Shown here piece by piece: positions 1-11,544 of a DNA stretch of 64,000 bases (position 1 is the first letter of the stretch; each line of letters opens with the position of its first letter). The position numbers and the translations under genes are program-made. This DNA is from Hygrophila difformis (Eukaryota > Streptophyta > Magnoliopsida > Lamiales > Acanthaceae), in assembly GCA_030278955.1 (NCBI GenBank), contig JAOANR010000006.1:55084915-55148914 (forward strand), read 5' to 3'. A model generated the notes under the pieces. It worked only from the letters and a program-made list of their open reading frames with translations, ran no database searches and was not told the DNA's origin.

Positions 1-184
1 TATTTCGTTATGTACGGATGCAACTATATTATTTTTAAATTAAACCTTCTTGGGCTTGCTTTTAAATTATTTTCGAAATACCTCTAGCCTTAGCATCTCT
101 CAAGTGATCTCGAATGAGTCGTGTCTTGCTTGGGAGGTATGGCGGTGGCATCCCGGCCTGGGTTACCAAAACTGGGGTGTTACA
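1..184. mobile_element. LTR end fragment cut by window edge
   Basis: The segment ends in GGGGTGTTACA at 174-184. Read on the other strand this is TGTAACACCCC, a terminus common to long LTRs of plant Ty3/gypsy elements. Only the terminal part lies in the window, so family and orientation are undecided. No coding potential is seen. The 90 bases to its right (185-274) are AT-rich and featureless. Confidence 0.45.
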
Positions 185-274
185 TTTACATAATACACAA
201 AAAACAAAAGCAAATCCACTAGTCATTTCGTAATATAAAGTCATATTTCAAAATGACAATACTAAAGTAGACAT

Positions 275-1439
275 CTATTTTTTACTCTCATAAAAGAACT
301 TAATCCAATGAAGTCTTGCATCATCATCTGATATGCCATTAAGGATTATCTGTTTCTGTGGATCCTCTATCAAATTACATGCAAAACTAAATTCTGGGGT
401 AGCTGGCAGTAACCCATGCAACGATACTAACTTCGCTAAGGAATCAGCAAGTTTAGGGGAAGAATCGACATTTATTAACTTAAGATATTTTATATTCCTC
501 TCGGTGACCACTTGAACCATTCTATCAATTTTCTCCATCAATAGTGAAGTTCCCCAACTTTTCTGAACGCTTCATTTTTAGATCTCTTCTTATTTCCGAA
601 ACATCATCTTCTAAGTTTCTTTTATGTCCACTTCTTTCAACTCCCTGTTCATTCAATAGTGGAGAAGAAGGGATGGAATCCCTTGGGCCATCATCATTCC
701 AAACTTCTTGCCAATTCATATCACTTTGGCAAACACCATCATAACTCATCAAATCATTATAATTAACATTGTCCTTGGTATAATGAGTTGAGGAAGGGAG
801 GAAAGGAAATTAATCTGCTTCATTTTCATATGCAGCTGGAGTAAACCTATGGACCCCTTGTGCAGTTGAACTTCCAAACAATTGATCCATTTTTGTTTCC
901 AAGTCGGGTTCAATCCCCTCATTTTTAAATGATTTAAAATGAATATTTTCCTATAAAATAAAATATAATAAATTAATCTTAAAAGAATAAAGTGATAAAA
1001 GTATCTAAATCAACTTAATTGTATAATCTTAAGAATAAGCAATAATCGTAACTAAATAAACGACTAACCTTTATTTTATTTTCCCACCACTCTTCGCTAG
1101 CATTTAGAAGTATTATTCTTTTTTCATGATTCCAACCCAATCTTGCCTCCTTTCCTTTCAATACTTTTCAAATACTCCATCTACTTTTCATCCAATTCTA
1201 TTTGTTCTTGAGTTTAGTCTTATCATATGCTAAGCCGGTCATTTGGTAAACCTTTTTTTCAATGATCTTCCATCGCATTCTTTGTGATATTGTTGCACCA
1301 TGCTTTCCCTTACTTTTTTCCACATTAGTAATACATAAATCACAAAACAATGTAGGTTTTCTTTCGTCCAGATAGCCCAACTTACCTCTTTCCCTCCACC
1401 ATCACTTTCTTCATTAGGTCCTTTCTTTTTTGGTGCCAT
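275..1439 (-). pseudogene. Myb/SANT-like DNA-binding protein, frameshifted (PIF/Harbinger ORF type)
   Basis: The protein begins at 1439 with a Lys-rich MAPKKKGP start, then a Myb/SANT-like domain (WTKEN, then in another frame FCDLCITNVEKSKGK, WKIIEKKVYQMTGL and KLKNK at 1198-1380). It continues with LNASEEWWENKIK near 1080-1120. An intron-like AT-rich gap follows, then exon sequence at 525-960 (IHFKSFKNEGIEPDLETKMD, KRNLEDDVSEI). The C-terminal block at 275-541 (LVSLHGLLPATPEFSFA, LIEDPQKQIILNGISDDD) is typical of plant Myb/SANT-like proteins related to the accessory ORF of PIF/Harbinger transposons and to L10-interacting MYB proteins. Frameshifts near 1330-1380 and 530-545, plus stops after 1198, break the reading frame. 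No DDE transposase is visible beside it. It could be a decayed transposon gene or a dead host derivative; the fold call is firmer than the origin. Confidence 0.7.
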
Positions 1440-2640
1440 CTAAATATCATAGTATAAAAAAAAAATAATAATAATTATTTTGAACAAAGCTGGATAAAAA
1501 AAAAAGTTGGAATTTAATCTCATTGTCATGTATGGCAGTACCCAAACAAATGCTAGGTATAAATGTTACATGCTCTTGAATACTGTTTTCGTCTAATAAC
1601 AAAAGCCACAACAGTTGAAATTTGGACCTATCGCAGATTCATCAGCACCAGAATATTTCAACAATTTCATTTAATTAGTGTACTTAAATTGCAGTGGCAA
1701 GGGGGTTTATAATTTAACACAACTACTGAAACACATCAAACAACAAATATATAAAATTTGTAAAAATGTCGCTGTATTTTCAAAAACTCGTATCAGACCT
1801 CACACTAGCCAACAAATTGAATCATTTGAAACACATAAATCCTTGGAGAAAAATCAGCATCAGTAAAAACAAAAAGAAAATTTAGATATTAACAGCAATA
1901 GTGATGTGCTAAAACCAGAATGGTCGGAATTGGACACAAACATTAACTAAACAAAAATACAATACCAAGCATATAATTTACCCCAAGTGGAGAACCCAAA
2001 CCAATATTCCTTACTTTTGCATATAATTGTTTAACTTACCGATCAAACCACCAAGGAGAACAAAAGCATAAATAAAACAACAGAGCAAATTGGGATAAAC
2101 CAATCAAACCAATTGGCCAGGAAAATTGTCAACATAAATAAGATGGGTTCAAACCACCAATCAAAAAGCATAATCATTGCGAATGAACCAACAAAGAGAA
2201 CAAATACATGTCCTACCGAGAAAGAATTTGGAATTAAACCGAGCCGTAAACCAAAACTCTTGTACCCTAAATAAAGCAAAAAAGAATAGAGCAATTTAGG
2301 ATAAAATCACTTGTGACGATGCAGGGATGGTGATGGCAATGGCAGAGAGGGAGTGGGAACGATGATTTTTTCAACGAACTCAAAGGCGGGAATTGGAGAA
2401 GTGAGAATTTTCGTTGGGCTTAAAAATTGAAGAAAGGGAACAATGGAGTTGGAAGGGTTTATGAACATGAGGAAGAAGATAAAATTGTAATTTTCAGAAT
2501 TCTACCCATAATCTATTTCAAAATGCAAGAATTTTATTTTTTGTTTACCAAACACTCAATTTGACTTTTTAATTGGTAACCAGCTAAAACAACTCCAAAA
2601 GCCGAAAAGCTATTTCTCAAACACCTTCTTAATTAATTAC
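1440..2640 (-). other. 5' region of the Myb/SANT gene with a transposon-like end; no gene
   Basis: This stretch is AT-rich and has no supportable ORF. At 2300-2480, read on the minus strand, it has the C/T-rich composition of a plant 5' leader (CCCACTCCCTCTCTGCC near 2340-2360). At about 2555-2632 the minus strand reads GTGTTTGAGAAATAGC followed by a run alternating TTTTGG and AGCTG, which looks like the end of a class II element, next to TTAATTAATT. A matching inverted end was not found at the left, so the element is truncated or my boundary is wrong. Confidence 0.3.
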
Positions 2641-2645
2641 AATGA

Positions 2646-4193
2646 TGTAAATCTAATTACTTAACTTGAGGTATTTAATCAAGAGGTTATTGACCAAAAC
2701 CAATTACTAAGAGAATGGAGGCAGGGAAGAGGCCCAAAGCTAATTAATTTGTGGAGAAAGAGCCCTTCAACCCAAGCTCAATATTTAAGCCCAAGCCCAC
2801 CTACCCTACCCGTACCCCGACCCGACCCGCACACTCCTTAAGACATGGGTTAGGGACTTGAAGCGTTCATTTTACCCGCACCATCATCTCACTACTATCA
2901 CTCTAGGGTAGAAGAGAGGATAAATCTTGGAAGTTGCTTAAATTGGGTGGGGAAATGAAAGATATAGCACACATAAGTAATTTTCTCCCATTTATATTGT
3001 GATTGATGAGTTTAAGGATAGTTTTTTGAGGATGAACCTGAAACTTCTAACTTGTGCATGTGGGGGTTAACATCTCAAGCTATAATTCGTGTTTGGGTTA
3101 TTGAATTGTTTTGGAAATTAGAGTTAGTTGAAGAGAGGATGAAGATGAATGAGTTGTAATGAAGAATATTTGACTGATCATTGTAGATTCAATTTTTTTT
3201 TTTTTTTTGGGGGTGGGGGGACTAAATACTTGAACTTAGAGGATTAAAACATCTAAATTGAGTACTTAGATAAGATTAGTTTAATAGGGAATGATAATGG
3301 CAGCGACTTCTAGAGGCTCACATGCTCCTGACCATGGAGCGCTCGCCCAAGCACCTCTCCCTGGGCAGGGGGCGCGCCTCAAGTGCACTAGAGCCCCTTC
3401 CCGAGCAGAATTGTTTGTCATTTCCATTCTTTTCGTATTTTCCACTTCATTTCCTTTCCCTTATGCTTATATATCATTATTGAGGATATATTGGACATAT
3501 GACATATGAACTTAAACGGTTAGGATTGATCATCTTGAATTATGTGCCTTAGACCGATAGGAATGTGTGATGTGGAAGACCCGCATGTATTGTTTCGTAC
3601 ACTATCGAAATGAGACGGTGTGATGTTTAAATTATGTAATTCATTTCTGTTATAAGGTAATGTTTGTTTTATATATTTCCCTGTTTCCTCGCTACTTGTT
3701 TTCCCTACTCAGTACTTTGTACTAACTCCTTTTTATTTTCCTTTTATAGATAATCCTAATGATGGCGAGGGCATCATGAAGGGTTTGAGGGCGAGTGAAT
3801 ATGATAAATTGCATTTATGCGATCATGCTTTTGAATTGTTGAACTAACATCATATTACAATTTACTCCTATATCTTAGTTGGTGTTGCTCTGATTGTAAA
3901 CTTTGTTTAGAAGGCTAGTGATCCGTACTTGTGCTGGAACTAATAGTTATTTCCCTGTATTTTGAAATGTCATTATGAAATATATGATACTGGAATCAAG
4001 GCGAGTGGCCCGGATATGTTCTATTTTATTTTGTAAAATATCTTGGTATATTTGCTACGCCACAAGGTACTCTGTGTATTGATTGTATGTGGTTTACAAG
4101 TACCCTATTTTGTGTTATGGATTCTAAACTTAGGTGATGTAACACAACAATGACATCACGGAATTTGGTTTTAAACTTTCGGGGCGTTACACC
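2646..4193 (+). mobile_element. Solo-LTR-like repeat, TGTAAC...GTTACA class
   Basis: The right end is sharp: TTTCGGGGCGTTACA ends at 4193. It is related to the complement of the left end of the 58201-61394 repeat (TGTAACGCCCCGAAAATTTA). Both share an internal CAGTAC-N3-GTACT palindrome (3710-3724 here) followed by a T-rich tract and TTTTATAG, as at a 3' splice site. The left end (TGTAAATCTAATTAC at 2646) is degenerate and less certain. Flanks CAATG and CCATG could be a target duplication with one mismatch. A poly-T/G tract lies at 3188-3218 and a GC-rich patch at 3300-3415. No coding domains are seen. Assignment to a chromovirus (Tekay/Del-like) LTR is inference. Confidence 0.45.
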
Positions 4194-4369
4194 ATGTGTA
4201 GGACCTGTGATCAGAGATGCAAAATGTGATTTTGGGAGATGTTTGTGTTGCGTGCAATTTTTGCTGATTTGAAGGGTGAATACATGGATTTGGTGTTGAA
4301 TTAGAGAAGGATTGTGCCATATCCTTAATTATGAAAAGAAGATCTCAACTTTGAAAAATAGACAAAACT

Positions 4370-5722
4370 ACTCAATGAATGAAATTTTGGTTTGCCTTGA
4401 TATTCATCTCTGCTTTCGAGCAGCTACTTTGCAAGAAGAGGGAACTAAGCAATTTAGGAAGATCTCTTTATGAATGTCGGGAGCATTTTAATAGATTAAT
4501 TGCGAAATGTCCTCATCATCAAATTATTGAGCCTTGATTGATTCAATATTTTATAATGGTCTTACTTCCTTGGAAAGGAGAATTATAGATGTTGCAAGTG
4601 GAGGAGGCATGGTGAAAAGAACTCTAACTTAAGCATGGGAGTTAATTTAAAGCATGGCAGAAATGCCCAACAATTTGGAACTCATGAAACTATTTAAGTC
4701 AAAGATGCAAGTGAAGTAAATTGTCCTTCTGTTCAGCAATTTATGAATTAACTGCTTTTGTTCGTCAATTAGTGGTAGGAATTGGACAGGCTCAAGTGAG
4801 GGTATGTGGAATTTATTACAACGTGGGTAATCCCCTGCATGCATGCTCTACATTGCACCAGGAGGTTGATGTTCAAGAGTTGGATTTGTGTCACGAAAGG
4901 AATATGGTCCATACTAAAATACTAATAATCCGGATGGCAAAATCATTCCAACTTGCATTGTCGAAATTCAACTAATACCCAACCCCTTGCATTCCTAGAG
5001 AAAACTCGAGCATCGCCTCAATGCAATTCAGGTACTTCATTGTACGATACCTCTTATAATGTTATACAATTTCAATAGAAAACATGGACAAGTACTAAAA
5101 ATCTTGAGGATCAAATGGCCCAACTAACAAGGGAGGTGTACGAGAAAAGGAGAACATGATAAAGGAAAATTCCTTGCCAAACCTGAGATTAATCAACATA
5201 ATGTAAGTTTAATGGTGTTGTGAAACAGAAAGGACTTAGAAGACCCACTAAGTTGTGTTACCCAAGAAAAAAGACGATGAGGCCACTGAGAGGTAATGAG
5301 AAGGATGATAAAATTTCTTCTAAAAAGGGAGTTAATAAACAAAATATTTCATCATATATTCATTGCGCTCCTTTTGTTAGCAGCTCAATGGAACCTCATA
5401 AGAGTGACAAACAACAAGAGAAGATAGACATTTTTAAAAAACTTGAGTTGAACATCCTTCTCATGGATGCCATGCAGCAAGTCTCACGCTATGCTAAATT
5501 TCTTATGGAGATGTGTACAGAAGAAGAAAAATCTATGTGTCGATGATAAAATAATTTCTGAAGAGGTCGTTTCTACAGTGTTTTTCAGCGTAAGTTAGGA
5601 CCCAAGTGTGGTGACCTTGGTATGTTTTTAGTTCCTTGCAGAAATAGGAAGTTGAAGATAAAATGGCTAGGTTGGATCTTCAAGTTGCCATCAATCTTAT
5701 GCCTAAAATTATGATAAAACTT
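4370..5722 (+). pseudogene. Decayed Athila-type gag and protease
   Basis: Translation gives Athila gag hallmarks with many stops: SLYECREHFNRLIAKCPHHQ at about 4460-4520, then IQYFYNGLTSLERRIIDVAS at 4545-4600, then an in-frame linker (5220-5546) with LELNILLMDAMQQVSRYAKF that precedes protease in Athila proteins. At 5588-5712 a degenerate protease start is readable (VFQRKLGPKCGD and LDLQVAINLMP), where the usual DLG(A/S)S active-site context is damaged. The LINE at 5723 cuts it off. It is plus-oriented, unlike the large Athila element to its right, and much older. The start and left LTR are not recognisable between 4194 and 4370. Confidence 0.75.
5714..5722. repeat. Left target-site duplication of the split LINE
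   Basis: ATAAAACTT occurs here, directly before the poly-T (poly-A tail on the minus strand) of the LINE, and again at 31840-31848 beside the LINE 5' end. Nine matching bases flanking the two ends support a single LINE insertion now interrupted by a 20.5-kb element. The short length and AT-richness leave some doubt. Confidence 0.55.
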
Positions 5723-7107
5723 TTTTTTTTTAATGAATAGCCTTAGAAGGCTTGTGAAACAAAAGAAAAATAAAGAAACAAAAAAGCAATGAACAAAGTA
5801 GCTAAGCACATATAAAACTATCTACGAAAAAATAAAACTCCAGAGGCATCATTTGCGATGTTCTCAACACAGTCATCCGACGGGAACGCCCAAGTCGTAT
5901 AGAAATCCTCTTTTAGCTCCATCTTCTTGGCCAACCTATCCGCAACCAGATTCCCTTCTCTAAAAACATGTTTAAGGGACCCTCCCAATTCGTGAATCTT
6001 CTCCCGAATAGCGCAAATAATAGGCAAAAACGATGACTCTGAACCATGATGCCATTAACTAAAGGTACAGCTTCCAATGAATCCCAATAAATATGCACAC
6101 CTTCCCCGCCATGCTGCGCCGCAAATATCAACCCCTCCTTCAATGCCAATAACTCCACTTCTAACACCAATGAAACCTCCAACAGCCGTCCGAAGCATAG
6201 CTGCAAACCCCGACTTACCCTCACCCTGCATCACACACCCATCCGTGTGAAGCACCACACCTTCATCATCCTCATCTCGCCATCGGACATAGCGCACAGG
6301 CCGAAGCCGACTACTATGAGGAACCGCTCTCTCCAACGCAGCAGCAAGCCATCTCCACTCCTTGATCAATTTCTCTCATCTAGTAATCGACCCTGTAAAC
6401 ACTCTCTTATTCCTCTCACACCAAACCACCCATAATGCCACTATAAAGGCCACTCCATAACACACCGTCGCCCACTGAAGCCACCCAGAAGCCTTGCCTG
6501 AAAGGACCTCATGAACATTCAACACCCCTTGTAACCATTTTAGTCCATAAGCTCTGAGCGCAGTGACATGAAAACAATGCGTGTCTCCAATCTTCATACT
6601 CCTCCCCACAAATCAAGTAAAGTGGCGTAGTGGCCAATCCTCTCTCAAACCGCAATCTATTTACAGGCAAGGCCTCATGACATCCCATCCAAAGTAAAAT
6701 GCTAATTTTTTCCGAAATCCAAGTTTTCCAAATCTAGCGCCAATCCACCTGCTAACTGTCCAAAATTTTTAGCCAACAATAACCCAATGCCATCGTATAT
6801 CTCCCATGCACGTCTCCACGCCAATGCAAAATATCCGCCACACCCTCCACCAAAGAAGGGACCGAGGAATGCTGAATATCGTCCTTAATACTAGCAGGCA
6901 GACAAGAGTATAGCTTGTCTAGATGCCAAGAATTACCTTCCACAACGTCGCACACCCTCACTTGAATGTCTTGATAATGGACAAATGGTACTTGATGACA
7001 TAGTCGTTCCCCCTTCCACCAAGCCGAGTGCCAAAAGGAACTATTTCCGTCCCCCAACCTAACACTATACCCCTTCTCAACCATCGCACCGACCTTACCA
7101 TGAGCCT
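5723..7107 (-). pseudogene. LINE (L1-type) 3' portion: ORF2 zinc finger and RNase H
   Basis: This is the C-terminal third of a LINE ORF2 on the minus strand, the downstream half of the LINE that resumes at 27621. Frame pieces: 6752-7135 (GYSVRLGDGNSSFWHSAWW, the region after RT), 6376-6609 (zf-RVT-like region with WVVWCERNKRVF), 6055-6369 and 5913-6224 (RNase H: VVLHTDGCVMQGEGKSGFAA, then ALKEGLIFAAQHG and HIYWDSLEAV), and 5818-6027 (HVFREGNLVADRLAKK, the RNase H C-terminal His/Asp helix). The frames shift several times, so it is inactive. A 10-11 bp poly-T at 5721-5731 is the poly-A tail. The split falls exactly at the AGCCT duplication of the Athila element. Confidence 0.85.
7103..7107. repeat. 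Target-site duplication AGCCT, left
   Basis: AGCCT precedes the first LTR base (TGAAAC at 7108) and recurs at 27616-27620 right after the far LTR end (ATTATCA at 27609-27615). A 5-bp duplication is what retroviral-type integrases make. LINE coding sequence continues on both outer sides, which confirms the junction. Confidence 0.95.
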
Positions 7108-9229
7108 TGAAACTTTTGACGAGTTTGATGAACACGAGTAATTTTCTGAAATATCAGGTTTGGATTTATTAGATGAAAAGAGTTATGATGTAGGGAAGGG
7201 GTTTAAGGATATGTTATGATTCCCGCTTTTTATTACTCATGTGGGGTCTTTTAATTTCAAATGGCGTTGTGGTCCTTCCCACCCTGAAACTTTTGACAAA
7301 TATCACGGTGCAACCAGGATTGACCTTCAATCTGTCACCCTGAAAGTCCCTGGTATCTGCACCATGATGCTTCTCTTAATTTCATGTCAAGAAGATACCT
7401 GCCATGAAACTTTTGAACATCTTCCCACTGTATGAGTATTTTCCCAAAATGTTATGTTTTTACTTACTCGTGTCAAGAAACTGTGCTCCCGAAAGCGCAC
7501 GGAGTCAAAAATTGCAGTAATTTATAGTAAGTACCGGATCGTTCACTGGAGGATATGCGATGGAAGCAGGGCCCACGTCGTTTACTAAGATTTTCCACTC
7601 GGTTACTCGATTCAAGTTTTGCAAGGGTTTCTAACAACTACTTGACATAATTTAACTCCAGATCATGAAAGCAGTAAAAATTATTCTACTAAGCATGGTA
7701 ACTAATATCTAGGAAAGCAAATAAATTTATACTAAGAAAGCGGTTAAAATTACGCTACACTATCTAGAAAGCAGATTTAAATATGACAGAAGGGACAGGG
7801 ATGAAGTAATAAAGATTGGACAAGATTCAGATGGAACACAATTAGACTTCCATTTTGTTACACAAATCTTAGCTTGGGATAATCCTCCAGTTAGCTAACT
7901 CTCATGCTTTCTGCACCATGTTCCCTTTAACAGACAGGTACTTATGGTGAGAATTTACATGCTCTTAAGACAACAATATCTAAGATACCACAAACTTATA
8001 ACTCCCTTCACAGTCCTTGTGAAATTACATTATTCATCTGTGGTGGATAAGCAACACCTAACATATCATTAGTTGACATGCCAAGTACTCCTATCATTCC
8101 CCCATGTCACACCCAAAGTTTCAAATCAAGCCCCAAACCATTCCATAACTCTCAAACCTTTTAACAGATGGACAGCCCCTAATTCTTCCAAGTGACCTCT
8201 ATGAAAGCATTTAAAGGAAAGCAGTAAAGAAAGCTGTAAAGAAAGCATTTAAATCTATCACTCGGAAGCATTAAAAATGTCTCTTTCCGTTAGTATAAAA
8301 GAGCCCCTGGTCTTGGTGACCAGATGCAGATCAAGAACCCCCGAGATATCAATAAGCCACAGAGCTTACAACATCTGGGTAGTTATGAGATACAAACTAA
8401 ATGAAACAGATCCATAAATGAACCTATTCCGGATGTACTCACTCAAGACTCAATTTTAGACTTTGGCAGAAGAAGATAGTAGTCGAAGGAATACTCGACC
8501 TTACCTTAGAAATTCACCAAGGCCTATATGTTGTTCCTCTAGTATTATTTATCACATCTCATCTACACCCAAGTGGATATTGACTTAATGCGATATCTAA
8601 TATCAGATTTCCAACACACAGCAATTTTGAGAAGCAAATGAATATTTGAAAATTATTCCCTAGACAGGTACTAAACTCTCAATTAAAACACAGATCCTTT
8701 CAGTCTAGGTGAGACCTAATCGCTGACTCTGCTTCTAAGCTCTCAAAATCAACCCCCAGTGGAAGATGAATTAGTCATAACTGTTGAATTTATCCCTTAC
8801 TCAGATCCGGATTTTATAAAGGAATTTTTATTGGAAATTTATTATGCAGCATCAGATTTAAATCAAGACTTCTGTGTCCAAGGGGAAGGGTCCCCAAAAT
8901 AATGTTATGACTAGAACATCTATATAATAATATCATGCATACAAGTATATGAAAGAGAAAATAAAATACCCCAAAATATATGGTGGGGTTAGACAGAATG
9001 CGATACACAAAGGTGAATTAGCCTGAGATGAGAAGAAATTGGCTAAATAGGGTGCTAGAGATAGTTGGGGTTTTCCGGACTGCAAACACCTGCTGTCCGG
9101 TTCCCAATTATCCCAGATGACTAATTTTAGACAGAAAGAATTCCAAACGACGGTGACCGCCGTCATTTAGTTTTCTTTTGTCTGTGAGTGGAAGAAAAAA
9201 AACCCACATATTTCTTGATGTAACATTTC

Positions 9230-9257
9230 TCAAATGATGTTGGTCGACATCATTTGA
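9230..9257. repeat. Perfect inverted repeat in LTR
   Basis: Arms TCAAATGATGT (9230-9240) and ACATCATTTGA (9247-9257) flank a 6-base loop. The other LTR keeps it at about 24971-24998. It lies in the transcribed part of the LTR and could form an RNA stem-loop. Function is unknown. Confidence 0.7.
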
Positions 9258-9718
9258 TAGTATTGCAACTTGAATTCAGGTTGAGAAATTAAGATAAAGA
9301 AAATTAAAACTGTATTTGATTAGGAATTGGCTGAGTGACTAATCGAAACTCTTAGTGAAGAGAACGCTCGCCGAAGCTTCCACCAACCACTAACCAGATC
9401 ATGCAAAATAACAGATAATGATTGACACACAGAAGACGGGTTAATCGATATCCCTGTGAAGGGACCTTTCACCAACATTAATCTGTTGTGTTTCTCATTA
9501 TCCGTTCATACACACAATGAAAGAGAAAAAACATAAAGGTAAGAAAATATTTTTGGTATTGTGTGGGTGTTAAGTACACAATAAGTGGACACTAATGGTT
9601 TGAAATGTGTAATGGATAGAAATCAGATGAATTGGGCCCAGGCCCAATATATCCATGCAACTTACACAAATCATGGAAGAAAAATATTTTTGGAGTTTTC
9701 AAAATAAAAGGATAGTTC

Positions 9719-10180
9719 AATTCGAATTATTGGGGTAATTCGAAATGAGAATGCATGAAGGATGAAGTATTACTTTACCCAATTGATCATTGCCAGAATT
9801 TGGAACATCATCTAATTCGAATTATTGACCAATTCGAATTAATTCGAATTGGACAACTCGAATTGGCGAAGTCCTTTTCTTGCTCAAATTGACTAAGGCA
9901 TTTACCTCAAGAGGAAGGTGAATTCGAATTGTTCAGCAATTCGAATTAATTCGAATTGCACAATTCGAATTGGTTAGAAATGAAGGAATAAACCAAGGCA
10001 TGAATGGGTGGTATGCAATACAATTTGGTTTTTCATGCCAATTCGAATTGTGTGAACCAATTCGAATTAATTCGAATTAGAGAATTCGAATTGGTTGGAA
10101 ACCTCATGAAGAAATTTTTGGTTGTGCAATTCGAATTTCTTAGGCAATTCGAGATAATTCGAATTGCCTCAATTCGAATT
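9719..10180. repeat. R/U5 array of AATTCGAATT palindromes (3' LTR)
   Basis: At least four modules of single, double and single palindromes are spaced by 7-9 and 4-5 bases, about 850-1330 bp downstream of the TATA box on the transcribed side of the LTR. In RNA these would fold as short hairpins. Confidence 0.9.
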
Positions 10181-11048
10181 ACACATTTTCGAACAATAAC
10201 AATTTTTGTTCTCACAAGTATGGGTTAGGTGTACACTGTGCGGTTAATGATGGGTTAGATTTACCAAATCCCTCATCTCACATCAATGTCACTTCACAGC
10301 CACCCTAGTGAGGTTTTCAACAGATAAACAAACACATGTCCAGTGGGTATTGGCAAGATTTAAACCCTATTTCTACAAACAAAGGATTCAAAGGTCCAAG
10401 AACCTAAAACATCTAGTTATCTAAGAACTACATGAATAAACTAAGAACACTCAAGTTATCTAAGGCAGCATAAAATAAAATCAAGGCAGGAAAAATAAGG
10501 CATAAAGATAAATTCTAACAAACCCTAAAAACATCTAAAACCTAAGAACACTTATTTGAAGCTCTAAGGCACAAAATCAAACCAAAAACCCACCAAACAT
10601 GCATTTATTAAGTTTGAATGTCAATTAGGACATAATAAATGTAATCTAGTTGAAACAAACAAACACTCTAAGCATTTATTTCTAAAGAAAGCATTAAAGA
10701 GTGCCAAAACACATGAATAACACCATTTCTGGAAATTTTTCTTGTATTGACACTTTGAAAGCAAAATAAAGAACCCAAAACCATCATTAGCTTGAAGGTA
10801 GGGTTTATTCTAACTAGAAAGCATGTAAAAATTCTGGAAATGGCTACTCTAAGGGTTACACAAACTGCTTCTACACTAAACTAAGATCAAAGCATGTAAA
10901 AACTATACTACTTGCAAGAAAAATAAACTAAACTAAACTAAACTACCTACCTAACCCTTAAGGGGTGTGGAACCTCCTGCTGTTCTTTTTGTCCCCAGCT
11001 GCTTTTTGGTAAAATTCTTGATCTCTCTGCTCTGTTGTGGAAGGTCTG

Positions 11049-11057
11049 CTTTTATAG
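11049..11057 (-). promoter_or_regulatory. LTR TATA box (3' LTR)
   Basis: The minus strand reads CTATAAAAG, 821 bases from the LTR start and 75 bases past the palindrome array. Transcription would start near 11020. The homologous LTR at 62733 has a TATA-like CTTTAAAAGG after the same GGGCCTAGGGTTTC context. Confidence 0.65.
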
Positions 11058-11130
11058 ACAAATTTCGAAACCCTAGGCCCACCAATGTTGTGCTCATGCT
11101 CCACAGCTTTTGATGAATTTTTGAGTGAAG

Positions 11131-11544
11131 TTCGAATTATCTCATCCAATTCGAATTAATTCGAATTGTGAGATCTCTTCCTTGAGCTGGAAATGTGGCC
11201 TTCATTTGTCAATTCGAATTGTTGTGAAGAATTCGAATTGGTCTTTTCTCGAATTGGATTAGGGTTTCTTGGCTTCTTCGCATCTGTTGGCAATTCGAAT
11301 TGTTTGTGCCAATTCGAATTAATTCGAATTGGACAATTCGAATTGCACCTTCTTCTTGCCTTTGGGTTTCTTCTCTTCATTCCCTAATTCGAGTTATTCA
11401 AGCCAATTCGAATTAACTCGAATTGGCCATAGTAATTCGAATTAGCTCTTCTGCATCCCTTCCCAACACTTAACCACTTCTTGTTCTCTTCAGCAATTCG
11501 AATTGCGTGCAATTCGAATTAATTCGAATTGCACAATTCGAATT
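11131..11544. repeat. U3 array of AATTCGAATT palindromes (3' LTR)
   Basis: Modules have the pattern single site, 6-9 bases, double site AATTCGAATTAATTCGAATT, about 4 bases, single site. The array lies about 75-490 bp upstream of the LTR TATA box, where enhancers sit. Some units are mutated (AACTCGAATT, AATTCGAGTT). Confidence 0.9.

Noticed and set aside
2043..2294. 83-residue hydrophobic minus-strand ORF
   Set aside because: Phe/Leu-rich by AT composition, with no homologous motif; it lies in the 5' region of the Myb/SANT pseudogene.
7241..7435. 64-residue ORF present in both LTRs
   Set aside because: Opposite to the element's transcription, no domain, and conserved only because LTRs are copies.
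9719..10180. CRISPR-like array
   Set aside because: The repeated unit is a 10-bp palindrome with spacers of only 4-9 bases, in a plant LTR; no cas genes and no 20-40 bp spacers.
11131..11544. Heat-shock elements
   Set aside because: TTCGAA and GAATTAATTC have the wrong spacing for canonical nGAAnnTTCn; similarity is only partial.
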